The translations under genes and the position numbers were made by a program. The notes under the pieces are model-generated. The model saw only the letters and a program-made list of their open reading frames with translations, had not been told where the DNA came from and made no database searches. Of a DNA stretch of 38,297 bases, positions 8,445-17,054 are shown one piece after another. Source of the stretch: Streptomyces sp. UW30 (GTDB lineage Bacteria > Actinomycetota > Actinomycetes > Streptomycetales > Streptomycetaceae); assembly GCF_008042075.1 (NCBI RefSeq), contig NZ_RDBN01000005.1:1326245-1364541 (forward strand). Reading direction: 5' to 3'. Every line of letters starts with the position of its first letter. Positions within the stretch are counted from its first letter, which is position 1.

Positions 8445-8726
8445 TCAGACCGTCTCGGGCAGCTCCTCGAGGCCCTCGGAGACCAGCTTCGCCAGCCGGT
8501 CGAGGGCGGCGTCCGCACCCTCGGCGTCGGAGGCGAGGACGATCTCCTCGCCGCCCTGGGCGCCCAGGCCCAGGACGGCCAGCATGGAGGCCGCGTTGAC
8601 GGGGTTGCCGTCAGCCTTGGCGATCGTCATCGGGACGCCTGCGGCCGTGGCGGCTCGGACGAAGATGGAGGCGGGGCGGGCGTGGAGGCCCTCGGCCCAG
8701 CCGACGTTGACGCGGCGCTCAGCCAT
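8445..8726 (-). CDS. ptsH: Phosphocarrier protein HPr
   Basis: The 93-aa general phosphotransfer protein of the PEP:sugar phosphotransferase system, carrying phosphate from enzyme I to the EIIA proteins in the cytoplasm. His15 in GLHARPAS is the phosphorylation site. Ser47 in NAASMLAVL sits where Firmicutes HPr is phosphorylated by HPr kinase. It is a single gene, away from ptsI and crr, as in other Streptomyces. Its upstream region contains a DasR-like operator (8751-8766), so control by the N-acetylglucosamine regulator DasR is expected; ptsH control by DasR is documented in S. coelicolor. Confidence 0.97.
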   Translation of the reverse strand: MAERRVNVGWAEGLHARPASIFVRAATAAGVPMTIAKADGNPVNAASMLAVLGLGAQGGEEIVLASDAEGADAALDRLAKLVSEGLEELPETV

Positions 8727-8750
8727 GTGATGCTGCCCTTCGGTGTTCAG

Positions 8751-8766
8751 GGTTGTCTAGACCAGT
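8751..8766 (-). promoter_or_regulatory. DasR-responsive element (dre) upstream of ptsH
   Basis: Read on the ptsH strand this is ACTGGTCTAGACAACC, matching 13 of 16 positions of the palindromic dre consensus ACTGGTCTAGACCAGT, including the whole GGTCTAGAC core. It lies about 25-40 nt before the ptsH start codon. DasR binds such sites and is released by glucosamine-6-phosphate-type ligands (established in S. coelicolor). Confidence 0.85.
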
Positions 8767-8916
8767 TTCCCACACCCGTGAAGCATGCCGGAACTGGACG
8801 AACGTATGACGCACGTCCCTTCCTCGGTGACCGTCGGGTCGCGGCCTCGACCCCACGTGACGTCCTCCACAGACTGCCTCGCGCCGTTGTCGTACGCGAG
8901 CCGTAATCTGGGCCCC

Positions 8917-11763
8917 ATGCAGAGCGCCTCGGACAGGCACGAGTACCCCGCCCACTGGGAAGCCGACGTGGTGCTGCGCGACGGCGGCACCGCGCGCATC
9001 CGCCCCATCACCGTTGATGACGCCGAGCGCCTGGTCAGCTTCTACGAGCAGGTGTCGGACGAGTCGAAGTACTACCGCTTCTTCGCGCCCTACCCGCGAC
9101 TGTCCGCAAAGGACGTCCACCGCTTCACGCACCACGACTTTGTGGACCGGGTGGGACTCGCGGCCACGGTGGGCGGCGAGTTCATCGCCACCGTACGCTA
9201 CGACCGGATCGGCGCCGACGGAATGCCCGCGTCGGCCCCTGCCGACGAGGCCGAGGTCGCCTTCCTCGTCCAGGACGCCCATCAGGGGCGCGGCGTCGCC
9301 TCTGCCCTCCTCGAACACATCGGCGCGGTCGCACGCGAGCGCGACATCCGCCGGTTCGCCGCCGAGGTGCTGCCCGCCAACACCAAGATGATCAAGGTGT
9401 TCACGGACGCCGGATACACCCAGAAGCGCAGCTTCGAGGACGGCGTCGTCCGCCTGGAGTTCGACCTGGAGCCGACCGACCGCTCGCTCGCCGTGCAGTA
9501 CGCGCGCGAGCAGCGCGCCGAGGCCCATTCCGTACGGCGGCTGCTGGTGCCCGGCTCCGTCGCCGTCATCGGCGCGGGCCGCACCCCCGGCGGGGTCGGC
9601 CGCAGCGTCCTCGGCAACATCAGGGACGCCGGGTTCACAGGCCGGCTGTACGCCGTGAACAGGGCGTTCCCGCAGGACCTCAAGGAGCTCGACGGGGTTC
9701 TCGCGCACCGCTCGGTACGGGACATCGGGGAGCACGTCGACCTCGCGGTGGTCGCCGTACCGGCCGAGCACGTCCTCGACGTCGTCACCGAGTGCGGCGA
9801 GCACGGCGTGCAGGGACTGGTCGTGCTCTCCGCCGGGTACGCCGAGAGCGGCCCCGACGGGCGCGAGCGCCAGCGCGAACTCGTCCGCCGCGCGCGCACG
9901 TACGGCATGCGCATCATCGGCCCGAACGCCTTCGGGATCATCAACACCGCCGCCGACGTCCGGCTGAACGCCTCACTGGCCCCCGAGATGCCCAGGCCGG
10001 GCAGGATCGGGCTCTTCGCACAGTCCGGCGCCATCGGCATCGCCCTGCTGTCCCGGCTGCACCGGCGCGGCGGCGGGGTCACCGGCGACACCGGCGTCTC
10101 GACCTTCGTGTCGTCCGGCAACCGGGCCGACGTCTCCGGCAACGACGTCCTGCAGTACTGGTACGACGACCCGGACACCGACGTCGTCCTGATGTACCTG
10201 GAGTCCATCGGCAACCCGCGCAAGTTCACCCGCCTCGCCCGGCGTACGGCGGCCGCGAAGCCGCTGGTCGTCGTGCAGGGCGCGCGGCACGGGGGAGCGG
10301 CGCCGCAGGGCCACACCGTACGGGTCACGCGGTTGCCGCACACCACCGTGTCCGCGCTGCTGCGGCAGGCGGGGGTGATCCGCGTCGACACCATCACCGA
10401 GCTGGTGGACGCGGGGCTGCTGCTCGCGCGCCAGCCCCTGCCGGCCGGGCCGCGGGTGGCGATCGTGGGGAACTCCGAGTCGCTGGGACTGCTGACCTAC
10501 GACGCCTGCCTGTCCGAGGGCCTGCGGCCCTTGCCGCCGCTGGACCTGACGACCGCGGCGTCGGCGGCCGACTTCCACGAGGCGCTGGCGCGCGCGCTCG
10601 CCGACGAGACGTGCGACGCGGTCGTCGTCACCGCGATACCGGCGATCGGGGACGCGACGACCGGGGACGCCGAGCTTGCGCAGGCCCTGAGCTCGGCGGC
10701 CGAGCGGGTGCCGGGGAAGCCGGTGCTGGTGGTGCACGTGGAGCTCGGCGGTCTCGCGGAGGCCCTGTCTGCAGCCGCGAGCACCGCGCCACAGGCGGAC
10801 AGGGCGGCGCCCCGCACCGCGGGCCGCGCCCACCCCTTCCGCCCGCTGGACTTCCCGGCCGACCCGCTGCCCGAACCGTCGGACACCGCAGAGGGCACGC
10901 CCCGCCTCATCCCCGCCTACCCGGCGGCCGAGCGAGCGACCCGTGCCCTCGGCGAAGCCGTCAAGTACTCCCAGTGGCGCCGCGAGGCGGCCGAGCCCGG
11001 CAAGGTGCCCGAGTACGAGGACATCGATGAGAGGGGCGCCGCCCAGCTGATCGACGGTCTGCTCGCGCGCGGGCAGGGGCTCACGCTCGGCACGGACGAG
11101 ACCTGCGACCTGCTCGGCAAATACGGCATCCAGGTGCACCGCGCCCTGCACGCCCCCACCCCCGACGCGGCCGCCGAGGCCGCCCGCACCCTCGGCTACC
11201 CCGTCGCGCTCAAGGCCACCGCCCCGCACCTGCGGCACCGCGCCGACCTCGGCGGCGTCCGGCTGGACCTCGCGGACGAGGAGCAACTGCGGCGGGCCTA
11301 CACCGAGTTGACCGAGCTGTTCGGCAGACCGGAGGAGCTGCGCCCGGTCGTACAGAGCATGGCACCGCGCGGCGTCGACACCGTCGTACGGGCCGTGATC
11401 GACCCGGCGGCCGGAGCCGTGCTGTCCTTCGGGCTCGCCGGAGCCGCCTCACAGCTGCTCGGCGACATGGCGCACCGGCTGATCCCGGTCACCGACCGCG
11501 AGGCGACCTCGATCGTCCGCTCGATCCGGACGGCCCCGTTGCTGTTCGGTTGGCGCGGCTCCGAACCCGTCGACACACCTGCCCTGGAGGAGCTTCTGCT
11601 GCGGGTGTCGAGGCTGGTCGACGACCACCCGGAGGTCGTGGCGGTCACCCTGGAGCCGGTCGTCGTCGCCACACACGGCCTGAGCGTCCTCGGCGCCTCC
11701 GTGCGCCTGGCGCTGCCGCCCGCCCGCGACGACCTCGGACCGAGGACCCTGCCGACGTACTGA
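8917..11763 (+). CDS. patA: Bifunctional GNAT lysine acetyltransferase / NDP-forming acyl-CoA ligase-like protein (PatA type)
   Basis: A 948-aa protein-acetyltransferase candidate. The GNAT domain is N-terminal (about 20-180; acetyl-CoA loop QGRGVA at 123-128, likely catalytic Glu in EAEVAFLV). A CoA-binding Rossmann domain follows (GAGRTPGGVGRS from about 219), then succinyl-CoA-ligase-like domains and a C-terminal ATP-grasp-like domain (about 715-940). GNAT first is the reverse of the Salmonella Pat order and matches S. lividans PatA, which acetylates and silences acyl-CoA synthetases. The usual SHTGALAG phosphohistidine motif is altered to GHTVRVTRLPHT, so the ligase part may only sense ligands. 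ATG at 8917 is chosen because family similarity starts there; TAATCT 7 nt upstream suggests a leaderless mRNA. Confidence 0.88.
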   Translation: MQSASDRHEYPAHWEADVVLRDGGTARIRPITVDDAERLVSFYEQVSDESKYYRFFAPYPRLSAKDVHRFTHHDFVDRVGLAATVGGEFIATVRYDRIGADGMPASAPADEAEVAFLVQDAHQGRGVASALLEHIGAVARERDIRRFAAEVLPANTKMIKVFTDAGYTQKRSFEDGVVRLEFDLEPTDRSLAVQYAREQRAEAHSVRRLLVPGSVAVIGAGRTPGGVGRSVLGNIRDAGFTGRLYAVNRAFPQDLKELDGVLAHRSVRDIGEHVDLAVVAVPAEHVLDVVTECGEHGVQGLVVLSAGYAESGPDGRERQRELVRRARTYGMRIIGPNAFGIINTAADVRLNASLAPEMPRPGRIGLFAQSGAIGIALLSRLHRRGGGVTGDTGVSTFVSSGNRADVSGNDVLQYWYDDPDTDVVLMYLESIGNPRKFTRLARRTAAAKPLVVVQGARHGGAAPQGHTVRVTRLPHTTVSALLRQAGVIRVDTITELVDAGLLLARQPLPAGPRVAIVGNSESLGLLTYDACLSEGLRPLPPLDLTTAASAADFHEALARALADETCDAVVVTAIPAIGDATTGDAELAQALSSAAERVPGKPVLVVHVELGGLAEALSAAASTAPQADRAAPRTAGRAHPFRPLDFPADPLPEPSDTAEGTPRLIPAYPAAERATRALGEAVKYSQWRREAAEPGKVPEYEDIDERGAAQLIDGLLARGQGLTLGTDETCDLLGKYGIQVHRALHAPTPDAAAEAARTLGYPVALKATAPHLRHRADLGGVRLDLADEEQLRRAYTELTELFGRPEELRPVVQSMAPRGVDTVVRAVIDPAAGAVLSFGLAGAASQLLGDMAHRLIPVTDREATSIVRSIRTAPLLFGWRGSEPVDTPALEELLLRVSRLVDDHPEVVAVTLEPVVVATHGLSVLGASVRLALPPARDDLGPRTLPTY

Positions 11764-11815
11764 GACCCCCGCGAGCGGTGCCTCGCAGTCAGTGCACCCC
11801 CGTAGGATGGGCGTC

Positions 11816-12403
11816 ATGGCCAAGACCAGTACGACGACCCAGGGGCTGCGAGCGGCGATCGAGCGCAGCGGCTACTACCCGGCCCTCGTGGCCGAGGCGG
11901 TGGAGGCCGCCGTGGGCGGCGAGCCCATCCGGTCGTACCTGGTCCATCAGGAGACGACGTTCGACCAGAACGAGGTGCGGCGGCATGTGACCGTCCTCGT
12001 CCTCACCGGCACCCGTTTCATCGTCAGCCACACCGACGAGCAGGCCGCGGACACCACCTCCCCGACGCCGTACGCCACGACCTCGACGGAGTCGGTCAAG
12101 CTCGGCCGGATCTCGTCGGTCGTGGTCAGCCGCGTCGTCGCCAACCCGGAGCAGTACACGGTGGGCACACTGCCCCGCGAGGTGGTCCTCACCATCGGCT
12201 GGGGCGCCGTCGCCCGCATCGACCTGGAGCCCGCAGCCTGCGGCGACCCCAACTGCGAGGCGGACCACGGCTACACGGGCAACTCGACGGCGGACGACCT
12301 CAGCCTGCGCGTCAGCGAGGCCGGTGACGGCCCGGAGACGGTGCGCCAGGCGCTCGCCTTCGCGCAGTCGCTCTCCGAGGCGACCGCGGACCTCACGCAC
12401 TGA
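11816..12403 (+). CDS. Conserved actinobacterial protein, DUF5998-like
   Basis: A 195-aa soluble protein of unknown function, similar as I recall to the DUF5998 family that accompanies the following phosphodiesterase in actinobacteria. It starts MAKTSTTTQGLRAAIERSGY and has no signal peptide, membrane segment or catalytic motif that I recognise. A short CGDPNCEADHGY segment near residue 142 might bind metal. Its stop overlaps the next start by one base (TGATG), so it is co-translated with the phosphodiesterase and may act with it. TAGGAT ends exactly 7 nt before the ATG and there is no clear ribosome-binding site, suggesting leaderless expression. Confidence 0.8.
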   Translation: MAKTSTTTQGLRAAIERSGYYPALVAEAVEAAVGGEPIRSYLVHQETTFDQNEVRRHVTVLVLTGTRFIVSHTDEQAADTTSPTPYATTSTESVKLGRISSVVVSRVVANPEQYTVGTLPREVVLTIGWGAVARIDLEPAACGDPNCEADHGYTGNSTADDLSLRVSEAGDGPETVRQALAFAQSLSEATADLTH

Positions 12404-13596
12404 TGGCACAGTCCACCGCCTGGGATCCCCATCCGGAACCCCTCGCCGTCACCTCCGCGCCGGCCCCCGAGTACGGCAGCGGCTCGCTCGCCGACCTGCT
12501 GCCCACCCTGGCCGCCGGCATGGCCGTACCGGGCATGACCGCCACGATCGGCGAGCTGACCCCCGCCGACCGCAACTGCGTGTTCCTGATCGACGGCCTC
12601 GGCTGGGAGCAGCTCAAGGCGCACCCCGAGCACGCCCCCTTCATGAGCGCGCTGCTCGGCAGCTCCCGCGGCGGCACAGGACGCCCGATCACCACCGGCT
12701 ACCCGGCGACCACCGCGACCTCCCTCGCCTCCGTCGGCACCGGCCTGCCGCCGGGCGCGCACGGCCTGCCCGGCTACACCGTGCGCAACCCCGAGACCGG
12801 CGAGCTGATGAACCAGCTGCGCTGGCAGCCGTGGTCGCCGCCGCGCGCCTGGCAGCCGTACCCGACGGTCTTCCAGCTCGCCCACGACGCGGGTGTGCAC
12901 GCGGCCCAGGTGTCGTCACCCACCTTCCAGAACACCCCGCTGACCAAGGTCGCGCTCAGTGGCGGAACGTTCCTCGGGCGCCTGACCGGCGAGGAGCGCA
13001 TGGACCTCGCGGCCGAGCAACTGGCCAAGGGCGACCGCTCCCTGGTCTACACGTACTACGCCGAACTCGACGGCGCCGGCCACCGCTACGGCGTCGACTC
13101 CGACACCTGGCGCGGCCAGCTCATGTACGTCGACCGGCTCGTCCAGCGCCTCGCCGAACAGCTCCCGCCGCGCACCGCGCTCTACGTCACCGCCGACCAC
13201 GGCATGATCGACGTGCCTTTCGACGAGGAACACCGCATCGACTTCGACGAGGACTGGGAGCTGCGCGCCGGCGTCGCCCTGCTCGGCGGCGAAGGCCGGG
13301 CGCGGCACGTGTACGCGGTGCCGGGCGCCGCGAACGACGTCCTGACCTGCTGGCGCGAGGTGCTCGGCGAGCAGTTCTGGGTGGCCTCGCGGGACGAGGC
13401 GATCGAGGCGGGCTGGTTCGGGCCGCAGATCGACGAGCGCGTCCACGACCGCATCGGTGACGTGATCGCGGCCGCGCGGGACGACGTCCTGATCATCGCC
13501 TCCGAGCGGGAGCCGAAGGAGTCGGCGATGGTCGGCAACCACGGTTCGATGACCCCCGCCGAGCAGCTGGTCCCCCTGCTCGAAGTACGCTCCTGA
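12403..13596 (+). CDS. Alkaline-phosphatase-superfamily nucleotide pyrophosphatase/phosphodiesterase
   Basis: A 397-aa hydrolase of the type I phosphodiesterase/NPP family. Metal ligand D64 is in VFLIDGLG; the nucleophile is probably T104 in YPATTATSLASVGTG; later ligands are in YAELDGAGHRYG, TADHGM and the C-terminal MVGNHGSM. The full two-metal set is therefore present and activity on phosphodiester or pyrophosphate bonds is expected; the substrate cannot be deduced. No signal peptide, so cytoplasmic. The start overlaps the previous stop by one base. A thymidine kinase gene follows 46 bp downstream, which suggests but does not prove a role in nucleotide turnover. Confidence 0.9.
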   Translation: MAQSTAWDPHPEPLAVTSAPAPEYGSGSLADLLPTLAAGMAVPGMTATIGELTPADRNCVFLIDGLGWEQLKAHPEHAPFMSALLGSSRGGTGRPITTGYPATTATSLASVGTGLPPGAHGLPGYTVRNPETGELMNQLRWQPWSPPRAWQPYPTVFQLAHDAGVHAAQVSSPTFQNTPLTKVALSGGTFLGRLTGEERMDLAAEQLAKGDRSLVYTYYAELDGAGHRYGVDSDTWRGQLMYVDRLVQRLAEQLPPRTALYVTADHGMIDVPFDEEHRIDFDEDWELRAGVALLGGEGRARHVYAVPGAANDVLTCWREVLGEQFWVASRDEAIEAGWFGPQIDERVHDRIGDVIAAARDDVLIIASEREPKESAMVGNHGSMTPAEQLVPLLEVRS

Positions 13597-13642
13597 AACC
13601 CCCTCCCAGACCGCTGCGTTGCCGAAAGGTGCTCAACTCCAC

Positions 13643-14290
13643 ATGTCCGAGCTGGTGTTCTTCTCCGGAACGATGGACTGCGGGAAGTCGACACTGGCTC
13701 TCCAGATCGAGCACAACCGTTCGGCGCGTGGCCTGGCGGGCATGATCTTCACGCGCGACGACCGCGAGGGTGAGGGCAAGCTCTCCTCGCGGCTCGGCCT
13801 GGTCACCGACGCGGTGGAGGTCGAGGACGGCATGGACCTCTACGGCTACATCGTCGACCACCTCTCCCGGGGCGGCCGCGCGGACTACGTCATCGCCGAC
13901 GAGGCCCAGTTCCTCGCTCCGGTCCAGATCGACCAACTCGCGCGCGTGGTCGACGACCTGGGGCTCGACGTCTACGCCTTCGGCATCACGACCGATTTCC
14001 GCAGCAAGCTGTTCCCCGGCTCGCAGCGCCTGGTGGAACTGGCCGACCGGGTCGAGGTGCTCCAGGTCGAGGCCCTGTGCTGGTGCGGTGCCCGCGCCAC
14101 GCACAACGCCCGCACGATAGGCGGTGAGATGGTCGTCGAGGGCGCCCAGGTGGTCGTCGGCGACGTCAACCAGGCGGACGCCGTCGGCTACGAGGTGCTG
14201 TGCCGCCGCCACCACCGCCGCCGGATGACGGCGGCCAGTGCGCGGGCGGCGGCGCTGTCCCCGGACGTGCTGCCGGTACACCAGGCCTGA
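13643..14290 (+). CDS. tdk: Thymidine kinase
   Basis: A 215-aa type II thymidine kinase that phosphorylates thymidine to dTMP in the salvage pathway. The P-loop GTMDCGKS is at residues 9-16, the Walker-B/catalytic motif is DEAQFL, and the zinc-binding lasso is represented by CWCGARATH and LCRRHH. The length is normal for the family. ATG at 13643 is preferred because MSELVFFSG is the usual N-terminus; an in-frame start 24 nt upstream adds unrelated residues. It lies downstream of the phosphodiesterase on the same strand and may be cotranscribed. Confidence 0.96.
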   Translation: MSELVFFSGTMDCGKSTLALQIEHNRSARGLAGMIFTRDDREGEGKLSSRLGLVTDAVEVEDGMDLYGYIVDHLSRGGRADYVIADEAQFLAPVQIDQLARVVDDLGLDVYAFGITTDFRSKLFPGSQRLVELADRVEVLQVEALCWCGARATHNARTIGGEMVVEGAQVVVGDVNQADAVGYEVLCRRHHRRRMTAASARAAALSPDVLPVHQA

Positions 14291-14317
14291 GCCGCGGCTC
14301 GGCCCTCGGAGCGGCCA

Positions 14318-15121
14318 TCAGCTCGGGTTCTGGATGACGGAGAACCGGGCGCCCTCGGGGTCCGCCACCGTCGCCACGCGGCCATGGTCGCTGTCGTGGG
14401 CCGGCCGCAGGACATGACCGCCGAGACCGACGACCCGCTCCAGCGCCTCGTCCGTGTCGGCGACTTCGAAGTACGTCATCCAGTGCGGGCCCCGGTCGCG
14501 GGGCAGGGCGTTGCCGACGCCGTGGATGCCGGCGACCGGGCGGCCGTCGATGTGCAGGGTGACGTAGTCGAAGTCGGCGGAGACCACCGGCTCCTCCTCG
14601 TAGGCGAACACCGTCTCGTAGAACTTGGCGACGTTCACGGACTCGAAGGTCACCAGCTCGTTCCAGGCCGGGGTGCCGGGCACGCCCGTGATGCCCGTGC
14701 CGAGGTGGGCCGCCGTCTGCCAGATGCCGAAGACGGCGCCGGAGGGGTCCGAGCAGATCGCCATCCGGCCGGCCTCGGCGGCGTCCAGCGGTCCCACGCC
14801 GACGGTGCCGCCGCACAGCCGTACCGTGTCGGCGGTCAGGTCCACGTCGTTCGAGGCGAGGTAGGGCGTCCAGGCGATGGGGAGGTGACGGTCGGGCGGC
14901 AGCTGGCCGATGCCGGCCACCTCACGGCCGTCGAGCAGGGCCCGCACATAGGGGCCGAGCTGCTGGGGGCCGGGGCGGAACTCCCAGCCGAACAGCGCTC
15001 CGTAGAACTCCTGGGTCGCGGCCATCCCGTGCACCATCAGGCTCACCCAGCAGGGCGTGCCGGGCGCGTGCCGAGCGTGCGTCGCGCCGTTCGGGCCGGC
15101 CGACCCCCGTGCCTCGGTCAT
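14318..15121 (-). CDS. Tandem VOC (glyoxalase/bleomycin-resistance fold) protein
   Basis: A 267-aa cytoplasmic protein made of two VOC domains (about 20-135 and 150-265). Each half opens with the typical pattern: WVSLMVHGMAATQEFYGALF, then WNELVTFESVNVAKFYETVF. Each ends with DPSGAVFGIWQ or DPEGARFSVIQ, the repeats expected of paired beta-alpha-beta modules. Tandem VOC proteins in Streptomyces are often annotated as hydroxylases or glyoxalases, but no substrate can be assigned. ATG at 15121 follows GAGGAGAG. The open frame continues upstream to 15406 but that part is not family-like. It converges on tdk with a 27-bp gap and diverges from the sulfurtransferase gene. Confidence 0.88.
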   Translation of the reverse strand: MTEARGSAGPNGATHARHAPGTPCWVSLMVHGMAATQEFYGALFGWEFRPGPQQLGPYVRALLDGREVAGIGQLPPDRHLPIAWTPYLASNDVDLTADTVRLCGGTVGVGPLDAAEAGRMAICSDPSGAVFGIWQTAAHLGTGITGVPGTPAWNELVTFESVNVAKFYETVFAYEEEPVVSADFDYVTLHIDGRPVAGIHGVGNALPRDRGPHWMTYFEVADTDEALERVVGLGGHVLRPAHDSDHGRVATVADPEGARFSVIQNPS

Positions 15122-15417
15122 CGTCACTCTCTCCTCGGCCCCTCGCGGTGGCCGCGTCTCATCCGCTGTCCCGGCCCCCGTGCCGATGCTCGCACCACCC
15201 GTGGTCACGCGCGCTCCGGGCGCGCCGCCGCACGACGGCCGGCGACCGGAGGATGCCCGGTGTGCGATGTACCGCCCGTTTCCGTGCGATTGCCGACGGA
15301 TGTCGATCGGCTGCACAGCATGTGCCTGATCCCGTACGCCTCGTGATCGGGCCTGTCCGGCGGGCAGAGTATCCGGAGCCGGGCGATGCGGCCACCCCGT
15401 GCGCAAGGATGGTGGCC

Positions 15418-16269
15418 ATGAACGCCATCATCTCCGCATCCGAACTCGCGAGCGCGCTGACGGGGCAGAACCCGCCCGTGCTGCTCGACGTCCGCTGGCA
15501 GTTGAGCCTGGCCAAGACCCCCGGCGAGCCGCCGTTCGACGGCCGGAAGGAGTACGGGTCCGGCCACGTCCCCGGCGCGGTCTACATCGATCTGGACCGG
15601 GAACTGGCCTCCGCGCCCGGTTCGCGCGGCCGTCATCCGCTGCCCGACTTGGCCGAATTCGGTACGGCGATGCGGCGGGCGGGGGTGTCCTCCGGGACGC
15701 CGGTGGTCGTGTACGACGGCGGACAGGGTTGGGCGGCGGCCCGCGCCTGGTGGCTGCTGCGCTGGACGGGTCACCCCGACGTACGGGTCCTCGACGGCGG
15801 GTTGCCGGCCTGGCAGGGTCCGCTGGAGACGTCGGTGCCGACGCCGGCGGAGGGCGACTTCGAGCCGGTGCCGGGAGCGGCCGGGCTCCTCGACGCCGAC
15901 GGCGCGGCGGCACTCGCCCGGTCGGGGGTACTGCTGGACGCACGAGCGGGGGAGCGCTACCGCGGCGAGGTCGAGCCGATCGACCCCGTCGGCGGCCACA
16001 TCCCCGGCGCCGTCTCCGCCCCCACCAACGAGAACGTCACCCCGGAAGGCCGCTTCCTCCCCGCCGAGGAACTCGCCGCCCGCTTCAAGTCCCTGGGCGC
16101 GTCCGAGGACACCCGAGTCGGCGTGTACTGCGGCTCGGGCGTCTCCGCCGCCCACGAGGCCCTGGCCCTGGCGGTCGCGGGCATTCCGGCGGACCTGTAC
16201 GTCGGCTCATGGTCGCAGTGGTCGTCGGACCCGTCCCGGCCGGTGGCCGTGGGGCCGGATCCGCAGTAA
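15418..16269 (+). CDS. Sulfurtransferase, mercaptopyruvate/thiosulfate type (two rhodanese domains)
   Basis: A 283-aa two-domain rhodanese that moves sulfane sulfur to an acceptor. The N-terminal domain (about 1-135) is inactive by sequence; the C-terminal domain carries catalytic Cys238 in the loop CGSGVSA. That loop resembles CG-S/T-GVTA of 3-mercaptopyruvate sulfurtransferases more than the CRKGVT of thiosulfate sulfurtransferases. ATG at 15418 is chosen with AAGGAT 7 nt upstream; another ATG in frame at 15409 is possible. It diverges from the VOC gene, with about 296 bp between them in which no other gene is visible. Confidence 0.92.
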   Translation: MNAIISASELASALTGQNPPVLLDVRWQLSLAKTPGEPPFDGRKEYGSGHVPGAVYIDLDRELASAPGSRGRHPLPDLAEFGTAMRRAGVSSGTPVVVYDGGQGWAAARAWWLLRWTGHPDVRVLDGGLPAWQGPLETSVPTPAEGDFEPVPGAAGLLDADGAAALARSGVLLDARAGERYRGEVEPIDPVGGHIPGAVSAPTNENVTPEGRFLPAEELAARFKSLGASEDTRVGVYCGSGVSAAHEALALAVAGIPADLYVGSWSQWSSDPSRPVAVGPDPQ

Positions 16270-16425
16270 GGGGAGTGCCTTCGGCCCTAGAGGTGGGGAC
16301 GCTCGCCGACCCCGGCGGGCGCTCCCCAGGTCGGAGCGGATGCCACCCCCTGGCGCCAGGGCGCTCGGCCATCCGAGTGCGAGGGCGCGCACATTGCACG
16401 GCTGGATGTCCACGTACCTGCGCCC

Positions 16426-16460
16426 GAGGGCCGCGTTCGCCGCAACGCGGCCCTCATCCA
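16426..16460. terminator. Hairpin at the end of the first repeat copy
   Basis: GAGGGCCGCGTT (16426-16437) pairs perfectly with AACGCGGCCCTC (16444-16455) around CGCCGC, followed by ATCCA. It may terminate the sulfurtransferase transcript. Confidence 0.6.
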
Positions 16461-16988
16461 GGTCGGGTCGGATGCCTTACGGCACGACGGCTGGTGGGCG
16501 ACGCATGGGCGCCCGCAGCCCCCGGCGCTCGGCCGTCCAGGGGAGAGGGCGCGCATCAGTGCGCCTGGCGGAATGCTGACGTCGCTGCGCCCGAGCCCTG
16601 CACAGCCCGAGGCTGTGTTGGTTGCGACTCGGGCCTGATTCAGGTCGGGTCGGATGTCCTGCGGCACGACGGCTGGTGGGCGACGCATGGGTGCCCGCAG
16701 CCTCCGGCCTGACTCCGGTGCTCGGCCGTCCATGGGAGAGGGCGCGCATCAGTGCGCTTGGCGGAATGTTGACGTCGCTGCGCCCGAGCCGTGCGCAGCC
16801 CGAGGCTGTGTTGGTTGTAACTCGGGCCTGATGCAGGTCGGGTCGGATGCCTTGCGGCACGACGGCTGGTGGGCGACGCATGGGTGCCCGCAGCCCCAAG
16901 GCCCGACTCCGGTGCTCGGCCGTCCAAGGGAGACAGTGCGCACCAGTACGCCCAGCGGAACGTCCCGGCACCCGTGCCCGCACAGCCC

Positions 16989-17024
16989 GAGGGCCGCGTT
17001 GCGACCAACGCGGCCCTCATCTTC
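16989..17024. terminator. Bidirectional terminator beside sepH
   Basis: GAGGGCCGCGTTG (16989-17001) pairs with CAACGCGGCCCTC (17006-17018) around a 4-nt loop, followed by ATCTTCG. On the other strand it lies about 35 bp beyond the sepH stop, so it should end sepH transcripts. It is nearly the same hairpin as at 16426-16455. Confidence 0.8.
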
Positions 17025-17054
17025 GTACGGCCGCACGGGCGGTCGTACGAACGG

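Larger units (their letters stand above)
16270..17054. repeat. Tandem ~182-193-bp repeats between convergent sulfurtransferase and sepH genes
   Basis: Non-coding 785-bp gap filled by three long direct repeats, marked by GGTCGGGTCGGATG at 16461, 16643 and 16836 (periods 182 and 193). A diverged partial copy precedes them, marked by GGTCGG at about 16329, and another partial copy follows. Shared blocks include CACGACGGCTGGTGGGCGAC, GCTCGGCCGTCC, GGCGCGCATCAGTGCGC and GCCCGAGGCTGTGTTGGTTG. The first and last copies end in strong hairpins; the middle ones have a decayed version. Open frames across the repeats are low-complexity and I do not call them genes. Confidence 0.85.

Noticed and set aside
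16461..16870. CRISPR-like repeats
   Set aside because: The repeats are about 190 bp, head to tail, without unique spacers or cas genes.
16287..17036. Repeat-encoded ORFs between the sulfurtransferase gene and sepH
   Set aside because: They arise in several frames from the same DNA repeats, with Arg/Pro/Ser-rich composition and no ribosome-binding site.
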